This document shows, one piece after another, positions 42,721 through 50,614 of a DNA stretch of 64,000 nt. Position 1 is the stretch's first letter. Each line of letters opens with the position of its first letter. This stretch comes from Desulfurococcales archaeon (lineage in GTDB: Archaea > Thermoproteota > Thermoprotei_A > Sulfolobales > Fervidicoccaceae), in the NCBI GenBank assembly GCA_009904015.1, contig WYEQ01000012.1, positions 62,001 to 126,000 of the forward strand, given 5' to 3'. The notes beneath the pieces are model-generated. The model was given only the letters and a program-made list of their open reading frames with translations. It ran no database searches and had not been told where the DNA came from. The position numbers and the translations under genes were made by a program.

Positions 42721-43689
42721 TCACTCCATTAATAACAGGTGTTCATGAACCTTTAAAGCTATAGCCTTGGCGAGAGGAGGAGGCACGCTTTCCCCTACCA
42801 TATTGTACTGCTCGTCTCTTCCTCCAAGGAAGACATGGGTATCTGGATACCCCATAAGCCTTGCCTGCTCTCTTACAGTTAGGAATCTATCCTCGAAGGG
42901 ATGGATGAATCTGCTACTCCCTAGAACGGTTGGCGCGATTTTCCTTGGGTCGAGTCTTATTAGATTAGGTAGTCTGCGGCCACCATATCCTTCATAGTAA
43001 ATCAGTGCTTCCCCCCACCTGCTTCTCCTTATTCTTTTCTCTTTTCTCTGGCTCATAGAGGGTGGCTCGTGGTTTGGTGGGTAATCACCTGGGGGAGGAA
43101 GGCCCCTGAACGCTTCAAGCACGGTTATTTTCTTATCACACCTTGGCGGGTCTAGCTTTATGTTTGAAATAAAGACTCTTGTTCTCTTGCTAGGTGTGCA
43201 GTAATCCTCAGCCTTTAAGACATTAAAGTAAATCTCCCTATAGCCAGCCCTCGCGAACTCTTTTTCCAATGCGTCTTTCAGCCCATCCTCCATTATCGCG
43301 GGTACATTCTCCATTACCCATACCTCGGGCTCAATATCTCCAACGATTCTAATGAACTCCAATGTTAGCCTGCCGATAGGGTCTACGTACAATCTGTCTA
43401 GAGGGTCTCTCATTCTTCTCGGATTGCTTCCCGTAAAAGGCTCGCATGGCGGGCTACCAATAATAACATCTGGCTTCCCCGCAACTCTCTTAATAATAGA
43501 ACTATCAATACTCTTTATGTCCTCAGCGATCACTATGGACTCGGGAAAGTTATACTTGAAAGTCTTCGCTACTGATGGCTGATTATCTATTCCTAAAACA
43601 GTTACAAAAACACCAGAGTCGTGGAACCCCCTTGAGAAACCTCCTGCACCACAGAATAAGTCAACTACCCTGTATTTTTCTCTGCTCAT
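42721..43689 (-). CDS. C5 DNA cytosine methyltransferase
   Basis: 322-residue class I methyltransferase with C5-cytosine motifs: I VVDLFCGAGGFSRGF; IV IIGSPPCEPFTGSNP (catalytic Cys82); VI WVMENVPAI; VIII SKRTRVFIS; and GYPDTHVFLG near X. It transfers methyl from SAM to cytosine in DNA. No cognate restriction endonuclease is encoded nearby, so it looks like an orphan (or a solitary modification) gene. It overlaps the TFE gene by 29 bases and is followed by a SPOUT-like gene, embedding it in an information-processing operon. RNA as substrate cannot be excluded. Confidence 0.88.
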   Translation of the reverse strand: MSREKYRVVDLFCGAGGFSRGFHDSGVFVTVLGIDNQPSVAKTFKYNFPESIVIAEDIKSIDSSIIKRVAGKPDVIIGSPPCEPFTGSNPRRMRDPLDRLYVDPIGRLTLEFIRIVGDIEPEVWVMENVPAIMEDGLKDALEKEFARAGYREIYFNVLKAEDYCTPSKRTRVFISNIKLDPPRCDKKITVLEAFRGLPPPGDYPPNHEPPSMSQRKEKRIRRSRWGEALIYYEGYGGRRLPNLIRLDPRKIAPTVLGSSRFIHPFEDRFLTVREQARLMGYPDTHVFLGGRDEQYNMVGESVPPPLAKAIALKVHEHLLLME

Positions 43690-44194
43690 TCAGTAACTCC
43701 TCTTCAAGCTTAGCTATGATATCACTTAATTTATCCACATAATTGTTTGCCTCAGCGTAGACTAGTTCGGCTTCACAGTACGTGCACTTGAACTCGTTAT
43801 TAAACGCTTCCGTAAAGGAATACCTTCTTTTGCAAACAGGACAAACATAACCGCTAGACTCTGACCTCAGTTTCTCGGCTTTTAGCTTAAGCTTATTAAT
43901 AATGTCCTTCTTTAGCTCCAGCAGTACGAGCGGAAGCTCATCATCGTTTATTCTCCAGTAGTAGTAGTACCAGCCTGTCTCCCTGTTTTTTATTCTCTTA
44001 TAGGAAACCAGCCTGTATTCCTGTAGCAAATACAGGTTTTTCCTCGTGATATTTCTTGCAAGCCCTGTTCTCTCTGATATTTCGTCCTCAGTTAAATCCT
44101 TCTTTTCTTTAAGCAGAACTCTAAGTATCTTTACCGCGTCATCTCCAAGCAAAATTTCAACGAACTCCTCCAGCAACTTCTTGTTCTTGCTCAA
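43661..44194 (-). CDS. tfe: Transcription factor E, alpha subunit (TFE)
   Basis: 177 residues: N-terminal winged helix (DDAVKILRVLLKEKKDLTEDEISERTGLARNITRKNLYLLQEYRLV) and C-terminal zinc ribbon (CPVCKRRYSFTEAFNNEFKCTYCEAELVY), the exact TFE-alpha layout. It stimulates pre-initiation complex opening with RNA polymerase. A charged tail (DKLSDIIAKLEEELLNEQRKIQGS) follows. It starts 6 bases after aTrm56. Confidence 0.95.
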   Translation of the reverse strand: MSKNKKLLEEFVEILLGDDAVKILRVLLKEKKDLTEDEISERTGLARNITRKNLYLLQEYRLVSYKRIKNRETGWYYYYWRINDDELPLVLLELKKDIINKLKLKAEKLRSESSGYVCPVCKRRYSFTEAFNNEFKCTYCEAELVYAEANNYVDKLSDIIAKLEEELLNEQRKIQGS

Positions 44195-44200
44195 AGAAAA

Positions 44201-44743
44201 TCACTCCAAGCTGACAATTTTCTTACCTTTAGGGGATGGGACGACGGCTTGCTTAGCGTCTCTATATACTATATTTTGTTTTAATCCATTATATAACCTG
44301 TCTAAAAAAACAGCTAGAGCACCTACCTCACTGTGAGGCTGATTGGTAATCGAGATATTAAAATCAGATAGTTCATAAATCTCTCTCGGCACCTTCTCAG
44401 CTCCAACTATGACGAGAACAGGCTTATCTATTCGTCTAAGCTTATCTATTACTTCTAGTGCTGGTATGCCGTACATAGTTAGATGAGCTGTAACCCATTT
44501 CTTTTTCCAGTACTCCAGTAGCTGGCCCCAGTTCGAGAGACAGGAGACAACATCGAATCCACGACCCCATCTAGACTCGATCCTCCGTATGCTTTCGATA
44601 ACGACCTCGTCGCAGTCGCCAGTCAGGAAAAACCCTTTTGCACCAAAAGCTCTAGCGACCAGGGCAACATGCGTGGTAACTCTTTTATCTCTTTCTTTTC
44701 TATGTCCAAGCCTGAGCACATATACTGGTGGACGCAGATTCAA
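44201..44743 (-). CDS. tRNA (cytidine(56)-2'-O)-methyltransferase, aTrm56
   Basis: 180-residue SPOUT methyltransferase that methylates C56 of tRNA in archaea. Motifs: YVLRLGHRKERDKRVTTHVALVARAFGA at the N-terminus, WVTAHLTMYGIPALEVIDKLRRIDKPVLVIVGAEKVPREIYELSDFNISITNQPHSEVGALAVFLDRL, with the GAEKVP loop and TNQPHSEVGALAVFLDR knot region typical of aTrm56. It precedes TFE by 6 bases. Confidence 0.93.
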   Translation of the reverse strand: MNLRPPVYVLRLGHRKERDKRVTTHVALVARAFGAKGFFLTGDCDEVVIESIRRIESRWGRGFDVVSCLSNWGQLLEYWKKKWVTAHLTMYGIPALEVIDKLRRIDKPVLVIVGAEKVPREIYELSDFNISITNQPHSEVGALAVFLDRLYNGLKQNIVYRDAKQAVVPSPKGKKIVSLE

Positions 44744-44836
44744 GTATTCTCTACCAATATATTAAGAATGATGCAATATCCTAAAAAGAATGATTGCTTA
44801 GAGTCGAGCAACTCTAATTCAGAATATGCCTTCCTC

Positions 44837-45919
44837 TTACTCAGGAAACGTCAACTTATTGATGATTTTATTCAGAGCTTTCTCAACATCTTCTATGGAG
44901 AATGCTGAGCCAAACTCGCATTCAGATATGCTTATCATGAATTTGTCTTTGTTATTGCAGAGTTCTCTCAAACTGCTAAGGTGATTCTCGTTAGTTACCA
45001 AGTCCATTTTGTTGAAAAAAATTAAAGTCGGCTTGTGGGAGGAGTTTAGCCTATTTAGTATTTTTTCGGCCTCTTTGAGTTTTAAGTGGATATAATCTAT
45101 CTGTTCCGAGGCATCTACAATCATTATTATTCCGTCAGAGTCCGATATCTCTTCAAGAGTGCTCTTGAACGCTTCTATTATCTCCGGTGGAGCATTGAAG
45201 ACGAACCCTACAGTGTCTATCAGAATTAACTCTCGTTCAGTTCCTAGCTTGACTCTGTATGCTTTTGGATTGAGAGTGGTGAAAGGTACAAGCCCCGTTT
45301 CCTTGGACAATCCTGTCGCTGTGTTGAAGAAAGTTGTTTTTCCAGCATTGGCGAATCCGACTACTGATATTACAGGTATATTCAGGTTTTTTCTCTGGTT
45401 CCTGAGGAGCGCTCTCCTATTCGATATCTCGGTGAGCCTTTTCTGTAGAGATTTAATCATTCTTTGAGCATGCCTGTAGTACTTCTCGGTAGCTATCAGA
45501 CCTCCAGCCATGAAGCCAGGCATTTCTCCTCTCTTAGCTAAGTTGACTCTTTCCCTCAAAAGAGGTAAAACGTGTCTTAGCCTAGCCATCTGTATTTGAA
45601 GCTTAGCTTCAGCTGAGCCAGCGTTTTTTTCAAACACCATCAGTATTACGTGGGTTCTATCTATAACTTCCTTTCCTGTTCCCTTCTCTATCCTCAGTAT
45701 TGTTGATGGAGGCAACTCAGGCTCGATCACGACAGTGTCTAGATATTTCTCTTCAATGCATTTTTTAATTTCTTTAATCTTTTCCTCGCTAAGTCTTTTT
45801 GGTTCTTTGATTACAACGGTACACTCGATATTAATTCCAGCGGCTTTACAGAGTGTTTTTAGCTCATCGACTATGTAATTAAGAGATTTTCTAGTATATA
45901 CTAATACTGCCTTACGCAA
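44837..45919 (-). CDS. hflX: HflX-family GTPase
   Basis: 360 residues. N-terminal HflX domain (EKGTGKEVIDRTHVILMVFEKNAGSAEAKLQIQMARLRHVLPLLR) and GTPase domain: G1 SVVGFANAGKTTFFNTATG, G3 LIDTVGFVFNAPPEI, G4 IFFNKMDLV. HflX binds and splits ribosomes under stress. It lies 7 bases after MBF1 and 93 bases before aTrm56. Confidence 0.93.
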   Translation of the reverse strand: MRKAVLVYTRKSLNYIVDELKTLCKAAGINIECTVVIKEPKRLSEEKIKEIKKCIEEKYLDTVVIEPELPPSTILRIEKGTGKEVIDRTHVILMVFEKNAGSAEAKLQIQMARLRHVLPLLRERVNLAKRGEMPGFMAGGLIATEKYYRHAQRMIKSLQKRLTEISNRRALLRNQRKNLNIPVISVVGFANAGKTTFFNTATGLSKETGLVPFTTLNPKAYRVKLGTERELILIDTVGFVFNAPPEIIEAFKSTLEEISDSDGIIMIVDASEQIDYIHLKLKEAEKILNRLNSSHKPTLIFFNKMDLVTNENHLSSLRELCNNKDKFMISISECEFGSAFSIEDVEKALNKIINKLTFPE

Positions 45920-45926
45920 ACTCTTT

Positions 45927-46481
45927 TTAATCCCTCTTTTTCTCTTTGATTTTCGCTAAATCACCTAGCGTGAGCTCCGCCCTGCCACCCTCTATAATTA
46001 TTCCTTCTTCATCTGGAGTAACGGGTTGAAGTAGCTTTGCTCCAAGAACTTTTTCGAGCTTTCTAGCCAACTCTATAGTTGGTCTTAGCTTGCCCTGCTC
46101 TATTCTCTTGATTACGTTCTCGCTTTCCATGACCCTGTTAGCTAGCGCCTGTGTCGTCCAACCAAGTTTTTCTCTAGCTCTCTTAATAACCTCGGCATAG
46201 TTATCTATAACCTCGTAATCGATTTTCTGTGTAGAAGTTGTTTTGCGGGTCAACTTCTTCTCAGTTTGACCGGCTTTCTCTTTTTTTACTAGCGCTTCAA
46301 TTTTCATGGTAGCCTTGGATGAGCTGGCTTTCTGTCTCTCAGAAACCCTTCTGAAACAGCTTTCACAAACAAGAAGTTTGGCTCCCTCAATTATTATCTC
46401 AATGGGCTTGCCCCTTATGGGGGAACCACACATCTCGCAGTAATAAGTCGTTGACAAGGGTTCATACCTCTCCAGTACCAT
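45927..46481 (-). CDS. mbf1: Multiprotein-bridging factor 1 (aMBF1)
   Basis: 184 residues: N-terminal zinc ribbon (YYCEMCGSPIRGKP, LLVCESCF), basic linker with many Lys, and C-terminal Cro/C1 helix-turn-helix (EVIKRAREKLGWTTQALANRVMESENVIKRIEQGKLRPTIELARKLEKVL). In archaea aMBF1 associates with ribosomes. It heads the HflX-aTrm56-TFE operon; the 256-base stretch upstream is mostly AT-rich and holds its promoter. Confidence 0.93.
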   Translation of the reverse strand: MVLERYEPLSTTYYCEMCGSPIRGKPIEIIIEGAKLLVCESCFRRVSERQKASSSKATMKIEALVKKEKAGQTEKKLTRKTTSTQKIDYEVIDNYAEVIKRAREKLGWTTQALANRVMESENVIKRIEQGKLRPTIELARKLEKVLGAKLLQPVTPDEEGIIIEGGRAELTLGDLAKIKEKKRD

Positions 46482-46736
46482 TAGTATTAACTGTTCCGAA
46501 GATTTTATTGGTAACGCAAAAGGATTTAGGTGTTCAGCCCTTATTAACTATTCCAATTTGCAGTATCACCGAGCAATGTTCTTGTCTATTCGAAGAAAAA
46601 CGTTTGATGTTAAGTTAAGAGAATCTGACTATAGCTTTTGTTATTTCTCGACCTACGAACAATGCCCTTCTGTATATATATCTTGTGTATGTGATAGTTT
46701 ATTTATAGCATTGATGGTTACTCCGCGGTGATTAGA
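46482..46736. other. Intergenic region between MBF1 and PAN
   Basis: About 255 AT-rich bases serving divergent or promoter functions; TATA-like TATATATAT (near 46674) could drive the PAN unit. No hairpin or RNA motif that I can defend. Confidence 0.35.
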
Positions 46737-46841
46737 ATGTCTATGAACGCTATTGGGGAAAAAGACTTCTTTGTACTCGTATTTCACGAGATGTTCTCGT
46801 CAATACGCTATGGATTAAAACCTCATTTAACATATAAGTAA
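46737..46841 (+). CDS. Possible 34-residue leader ORF before PAN
   Basis: ATG 46737 to TAA 46841 encodes 34 residues (MSMNAIGEKDFFVLVFHEMF...). It ends 24 bases before the PAN start. There is no Shine-Dalgarno immediately upstream (AGAATG). It may be a leader peptide or chance; composition is reasonable but unsupported. Confidence 0.25.
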   Translation: MSMNAIGEKDFFVLVFHEMFSSIRYGLKPHLTYK

Positions 46842-46865
46842 ACTATAGGAAAGGTGCTTAAACAA

Positions 46866-48056
46866 ATGTCAACAATAGAAGATGACTACACAAAGCTTGA
46901 CCAGGACACTCTAGTCGAGTACGTAAAATACCTTGAGAAAAAGGTCAGGGAGCTAGAACAACAAGTCATAAGACTAAAGCAAGAAGCAGCTTACTACAAG
47001 CAAGAGCTAGAAAAAATGATGGCTCCTCCACTCATTGAGGCAACGGTACTAGATGTTCTACCTGATGGAAGAGTTATTGTTAGGAGTAGCACTGGGCCAA
47101 ACCTAGTAGTGACAGTTAATGATAATATAGATAGATCGAAGCTCAAGCCTGGTGCTAGCGTTGCTATTAACCAGAGAGGCTCCACAATAATCGAGGTATT
47201 GCCAGATAGGGAGGACCCATACGTTAAGGCCATGGAAGTCATAGAGAAGCCACAAGTAAAGTATAGTGATATTGGTGGGTTAGAGGAGCAGATAAGAGAA
47301 ATAAGAGAGACAATCGAGTTGCCACTATTAAAGCCAGAGTTGTTCCAGAAAATAGGAATAGAGCCACCAAAGGGAGTATTACTGTATGGTCCTCCCGGAA
47401 CAGGTAAAACATTATTGGCAAAAGCAGTTGCAGGAGAAACCAACTCCACATTTATAAGGGTTGTTGCAAGCGAGTTCGTGCAAAAATTCATCGGTGAGGG
47501 CGCAAGGATAGTCAGAGAGGTCTTCGAGCTCGCTAGGAGAAAAGCGCCAAGCATAATCTTCATTGATGAGATAGATGCTATAGCAGCAAAAAGAATCGAC
47601 GTCGGGACGAGTGGTGAGAGAGAAGTTCAAAGAACACTTATGCAACTGCTCGCCGAGATGGACGGCTTCGACCCTCTTGGAAATGTAAAAATTATAGCTG
47701 CTACCAACAGAATTGATATACTTGACCCAGCTATTCTTAGGCCGGGCAGATTTGATAGAATAATATACGTGCCTCTCCCAGACGAGAAGGGCAGATACGA
47801 AATATTTATGATACACACTAGGAAGATGAATCTAGCTAAAGACGTATCGCTAAGCCAGCTAGCCAAGATTACGGAGGGGTTCAGCGGAGCAGATATAAAA
47901 GCTGCATGCGTAGAGGCCGGGTACAATGCTATCAGGAATGGAAGAGATGTAGTCACGATGAAAGATTTCCTCGACGCAGTGGAGAAAATCAGGGCAAGAA
48001 AAGCTTCATCCGAGACCGAGATGCAATTACCACGCGATGTAAGAACCATGCTTTGA
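46866..48056 (+). CDS. pan: Proteasome-activating nucleotidase PAN
   Basis: 396-residue AAA+ ATPase that unfolds substrates for the 20S proteasome. N-terminal coiled coil ([31 protein letters not shown]), OB domain, Walker A GPPGTGKT, Walker [11 protein letters not shown], sensor 1 IIAATNR, Arg-finger region [12 protein letters not shown]. The C-terminus ends RDVRTML; PAN proteins usually end in a hydrophobic-Tyr-X (HbYX) tail that docks into the proteasome, and that is not visible here. ATG 46866 is favoured over GTG 46854 because GGTG at 46853-46856 is the likely ribosome-binding site. Confidence 0.93.
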   Translation: MSTIEDDYTKLDQDTLVEYVKYLEKKVRELEQQVIRLKQEAAYYKQELEKMMAPPLIEATVLDVLPDGRVIVRSSTGPNLVVTVNDNIDRSKLKPGASVAINQRGSTIIEVLPDREDPYVKAMEVIEKPQVKYSDIGGLEEQIREIRETIELPLLKPELFQKIGIEPPKGVLLYGPPGTGKTLLAKAVAGETNSTFIRVVASEFVQKFIGEGARIVREVFELARRKAPSIIFIDEIDAIAAKRIDVGTSGEREVQRTLMQLLAEMDGFDPLGNVKIIAATNRIDILDPAILRPGRFDRIIYVPLPDEKGRYEIFMIHTRKMNLAKDVSLSQLAKITEGFSGADIKAACVEAGYNAIRNGRDVVTMKDFLDAVEKIRARKASSETEMQLPRDVRTML

Positions 48057-48074
48057 TTTCAACATCAACATATT

Positions 48075-48115
48075 ACAACTGAAAGCCTCGCCCTTCAGGG
48101 CGGGGAGGAGGTCAG
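48075..48115 (+). mobile_element. IS605/TnpB-type right-end copy downstream of PAN
   Basis: ACAACTGAAAGCCTCGCCCTTCAGGGCGGGGAGGAGGTCAG begins 18 bases after the PAN stop. CCTCGCC pairs with GGCGGGG around a short CTTCA-type loop. Only this 41-base end is present, not the longer scaffold. It may act as a terminator for pan. Confidence 0.6.
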
Positions 48116-48206
48116 ATAGGATATCTTCTTTTTCCGCGGAAAACAAGACTTCAGTATATAATAGTATATAATATATCAGGCTCAATGAAACGCGGAGTAG
48201 GTATGC

Positions 48207-48371
48207 TTAGCCAAGGATGACTCTTAGTGCGATAATCAGGGATGCGAATGCAACTGTGATAATGAATACCTGCGTTGGGGTTATCTTGACTACTGATTCA
48301 AGGTCCTCATAGTAGCTGACAAGACCGGCCGCGCTCATTGGTCCGGATGGCTTCTTCTTTTTGCTTGACAT
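48207..48371 (-). CDS. secG: Preprotein translocase subunit Sec61-beta
   Basis: 54-residue tail-anchored protein too short for most gene calls. Sequence: basic N-terminus MSSKKKKPSGPMSAAGLVSYYEDLESVVKITPTQV, then a single transmembrane helix (about 34-53, QVFIITVAFASLIIALRVILG). This is the archaeal Sec61-beta layout, with the PMSAAGLV region and YYEDLES typical of the family. It stabilises the SecYE channel. Start is the ATG at 48371. Confidence 0.9.
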   Translation of the reverse strand: MSSKKKKPSGPMSAAGLVSYYEDLESVVKITPTQVFIITVAFASLIIALRVILG

Positions 48372-48407
48372 CTTTGCCTTTACCCCTGCATTATCTCTGC
48401 GTTATTA

Positions 48408-49178
48408 TTAAGTTATTTTTCCATTAATAAGTATTCTCGCTAGTTTGTCGTAGTAGTATTTGTCTTGGATGAGCTCAGAAAGCTTCCTCAACGTGCTATC
48501 CACGTCGTACTTAGCCTTATAGTGGATAATTTTCTGTTCATCGCCATTTAGTTCAACTATTGTGAATGATGCTCGCTGGTCACCATCCCTGGGCTGACCA
48601 ACGCTTCCCGGATTAACTATTAGTGTCTTCCCCATACGTAAGGAGAACTGGTAGTGCGTGTGACCTAGAAAAAGAACGCTCCACGTCAATTCACATTCTT
48701 TTTCATCCATAGATGCCGCGAGTCTCAGGTTAGTTGAGCACAAACTGCTTCTTATGTTCCATGGATACACGTATCCATAGAGAGGATTACTCGGTGAGCC
48801 ATGAACAATTTTCAATGAATATCCATTAAGACTAATCGTTTCTTCCAACGGCAGTGAGCCAAGGTATTTAACTTGATTCTCATCAAGTCTTGGAATAGTA
48901 ATTCTTTCTCTCGTAAAAATGCTAATATCGTGAGTTTTTTCTCCGCATCCACAATCAACATTGAAAGCCACCGCGTGGTCGTGGTTTCCCCTAACTACAA
49001 TGGCATTCAGTGATTTTATGGTGTCAACTACTTTTTCTGGCTCGGGACCATAGTCAACTAGGTCTCCCACGACTACTAGGTAATCGTAGTCTTTTATTAA
49101 ATTAAGAACCGTTGACAATGCATCATAGTTTCCATGAATATCGCTTAGAAGAACAATTCTCAAGGGTGTTCCCAACAA
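48408..49178 (-). CDS. Calcineurin-like phosphoesterase
   Basis: 256-residue metallophosphoesterase. Metal-binding motifs in order: LLSDIHGNYDAL, VVVGDLVDYGPEP, VVRGNHDHAV, LKIVHGSPSNP, LGHTHYQFSL and NPGSVGQPRDGD, typical of YfcE/DUF-type phosphodiesterases. It has an insert near residues 70-85 with CGCG (VDCGCGEKTHD). Substrate unknown. Confidence 0.9.
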   Translation of the reverse strand: MLGTPLRIVLLSDIHGNYDALSTVLNLIKDYDYLVVVGDLVDYGPEPEKVVDTIKSLNAIVVRGNHDHAVAFNVDCGCGEKTHDISIFTRERITIPRLDENQVKYLGSLPLEETISLNGYSLKIVHGSPSNPLYGYVYPWNIRSSLCSTNLRLAASMDEKECELTWSVLFLGHTHYQFSLRMGKTLIVNPGSVGQPRDGDQRASFTIVELNGDEQKIIHYKAKYDVDSTLRKLSELIQDKYYYDKLARILINGKIT

Positions 49179-49305
49179 CCATTTTGTGTATTAAATAATA
49201 TATAATTTGGTATGGATTGAAGCTTCACGAGTGAAGGTCTAGCTCTTTTATATGGGAGTTCCATGGAAAGCTTATATTATTCTGTTATATATTTTTCACT
49301 GTGTC

Positions 49306-49371
49306 GGCGCGGGCGAGCTCAGCTGGCATATAAACCCCCGCCATACACTGTGGGGGGCCCTCAGTAACACA
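49306..49371 (+). ncRNA. GC-rich double-hairpin element, candidate small RNA or 5' leader
   Basis: Within AT-rich DNA: hairpin 1 GGCG-c-GGG (49306-49313) pairs with CCC-CGCC (49336-49342); hairpin 2 ACTGTGGG (49347-49354) pairs with CCCTCAGT (49358-49365) around GGG with a T-T mismatch; an ACA follows at 49367-49369. A TATA-like GTTATATATT is at 49284-49293. It lies just before the beta-lactamase-fold gene, so may be part of its leader. Confidence 0.35.
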
Positions 49372-49395
49372 AAGGCAGGATAGGTGTTCGGCTTT

Positions 49396-50076
49396 ATGGT
49401 AAAAATTACATGGCTTGGCCACAGCTTTTTCCACATAAAAACTATGAGCACAGATATATTGATTGACCCCTGGCTTAGCAATCCTCTTTTTCCTAGTGGC
49501 TACAGGCTTGATAAGTATGACGTAATTATAGTGACCCACGCTCATGGAGACCACATAGGCGAGAGCGTGTCTTTGCTCAAGAAAAATAAAAACGCAAAAA
49601 TAGTGTGTATATATGAAGTAGGCCTAGCCTTGGAAAAGCAAGGAATAAGCAGCTCGCAAATTATTGCTGGGAACATAGGAGGCCCTATTCATACGCATAT
49701 AAGCGACGTAAAGGTCGTTTTTACACCGGCTACTCACAGTAGCGAGTATGGAGTAGCGACTGGAGCAATAATAATAACACCAGATAAAACCGTGTACCAC
49801 GCGGGGGACACTGGAATAACAGCAGACATGTCTATATATGCTGAGATATACAAACCAGACATATTCCTGGTACCAATAGGTGGTCACTATACAATGGATC
49901 CTCTCCAAGCAGCATATGCGGTTAGGCTCGTTAAGCCAAGAATAGCTATACCAATGCATTATGGGTCCTTCCCCGTTCTTTACGGAAAGCCGGAAGACTT
50001 CGAGAAATTGACGAGAGAGATAGCGGCAGGAACAGAAGTAAGAATACTAAGGCCGGGCGAGACCATAGAGGTATGA
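49396..50076 (+). CDS. Metallo-beta-lactamase-fold hydrolase (UPF0173)
   Basis: About 226 residues from ATG 49396. Motifs: ITWLGHSFF, IDPWLSNP, VTHAHGDHIGES (HxHxDH), ATHSSEYG, HAGDTGITADM, and AIPMHYGSFPVL with a final His. UPF0173 members are metal-dependent hydrolases of unknown substrate. AGGTG lies upstream of ATG 49396; a GTG at 49384 would extend by four residues. Confidence 0.88.
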   Translation: MVKITWLGHSFFHIKTMSTDILIDPWLSNPLFPSGYRLDKYDVIIVTHAHGDHIGESVSLLKKNKNAKIVCIYEVGLALEKQGISSSQIIAGNIGGPIHTHISDVKVVFTPATHSSEYGVATGAIIITPDKTVYHAGDTGITADMSIYAEIYKPDIFLVPIGGHYTMDPLQAAYAVRLVKPRIAIPMHYGSFPVLYGKPEDFEKLTREIAAGTEVRILRPGETIEV

Positions 50077-50279
50077 TTACTTGGTGTCCGATGAAGTTGT
50101 GATGGCATTCTTGTGTCATGTCTGGGAATATAAGGGCTACAGGGAGCACCTGCAATTACATCGTTAGTTGAGCAATAATATCAATACACGGTCGTTCGAG
50201 AAGACCTATCAGAACTGGTAGAAAGTATTTGAAAGTTCCAAAAAGAATACAGGGTGCTAATATTTTTAAGCATTAAAAA
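50077..50279. other. Intergenic region without recognised gene
   Basis: About 200 bases of moderate composition. A 27-residue frame from GTG 50084 to 50167 is present (VSDEVVMAFLCHVW...) but lacks support. No RNA motif is defended here. Confidence 0.3.
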
Positions 50280-50341
50280 CTGAAGAACCGTTGAGCCGAC
50301 CAAGGGGAAACCCGCTCCTAAGGGGCAAGGGAGGAAGTCAG
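50280..50341 (+). mobile_element. IS605/TnpB-type right-end copy with longer scaffold
   Basis: CTGAAGAACCGTTGAGCCGACCAAGGGGAAACCCGCTCCTAAGGGGCAAGGGAGGAAGTCAG aligns with the 3' ~60 bases of the 38574 element (AACC-GTGAGCCG-CCAA-GGG, GGGAGGA-GTCAG). Base changes keep the stem (CCC...GGG, CTCC...GGGG), so structure is retained. GAGGAAGTCAG replaces the usual GAGGAGGTCAG. Confidence 0.55.
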
Positions 50342-50407
50342 CTCTTTAATATCTCAAACAGGCCTTCGCGATAGTCATGTTAAAAACTGTGGAAAACAAA
50401 GTTATTA

Positions 50408-50485
50408 GTGCCCCGCCGTCTGAGAGAGCCTGTTGAGACCCGATATAAACGGGGCGATGAAAACGGGAGTGGACGGCGGGGCACA
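50408..50485 (+). ncRNA. Structured small RNA candidate, possibly H/ACA-like
   Basis: A 13-bp perfect terminal helix: GTGCCCCGCCGTC (50408-50420) with GACGGCGGGGCAC (50473-50485), enclosing CCCG (50439-50442)...CGGG (50450-50453) and a GATGA (50456-50460) loop motif resembling a kink-turn. ACA (50484-50486) follows an 11-bp subset of the stem. The internal loops could form a pseudouridylation pocket about 14 bases above ACA. An H/ACA reading is inference; a terminator is an alternative. Confidence 0.5.
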
Positions 50486-50570
50486 GATACGGTATTCGTA
50501 GAGATACCTTTTTGTTATTATTTTATCATTTATTAAAATACTTGCTACTTGTAGTCTTCGATAAACGGTT

Positions 50571-50580
50571 TTTTTATATA
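50571..50580 (+). promoter_or_regulatory. Probable TATA box for ABC importer
   Basis: TTTTTATATA lies about 40 bases before ATG 50615, predicting a short leader and supporting ATG 50615 over the ATG at 50594. Confidence 0.5.
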
Positions 50581-50614
50581 TGGTTGTTCTTTAATGTATA
50601 TATGGCGGTTCTCA

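Noticed and set aside
49300-49345. tRNA-like start (GCGGGCGAGCTCAGC)
   Set aside because: It resembles a D-arm but no T-loop, acceptor pair or anticodon arm follows.
50084-50167. 27-residue frame with GTG start
   Set aside because: No Shine-Dalgarno sequence, no motif and weak composition; treated as chance.
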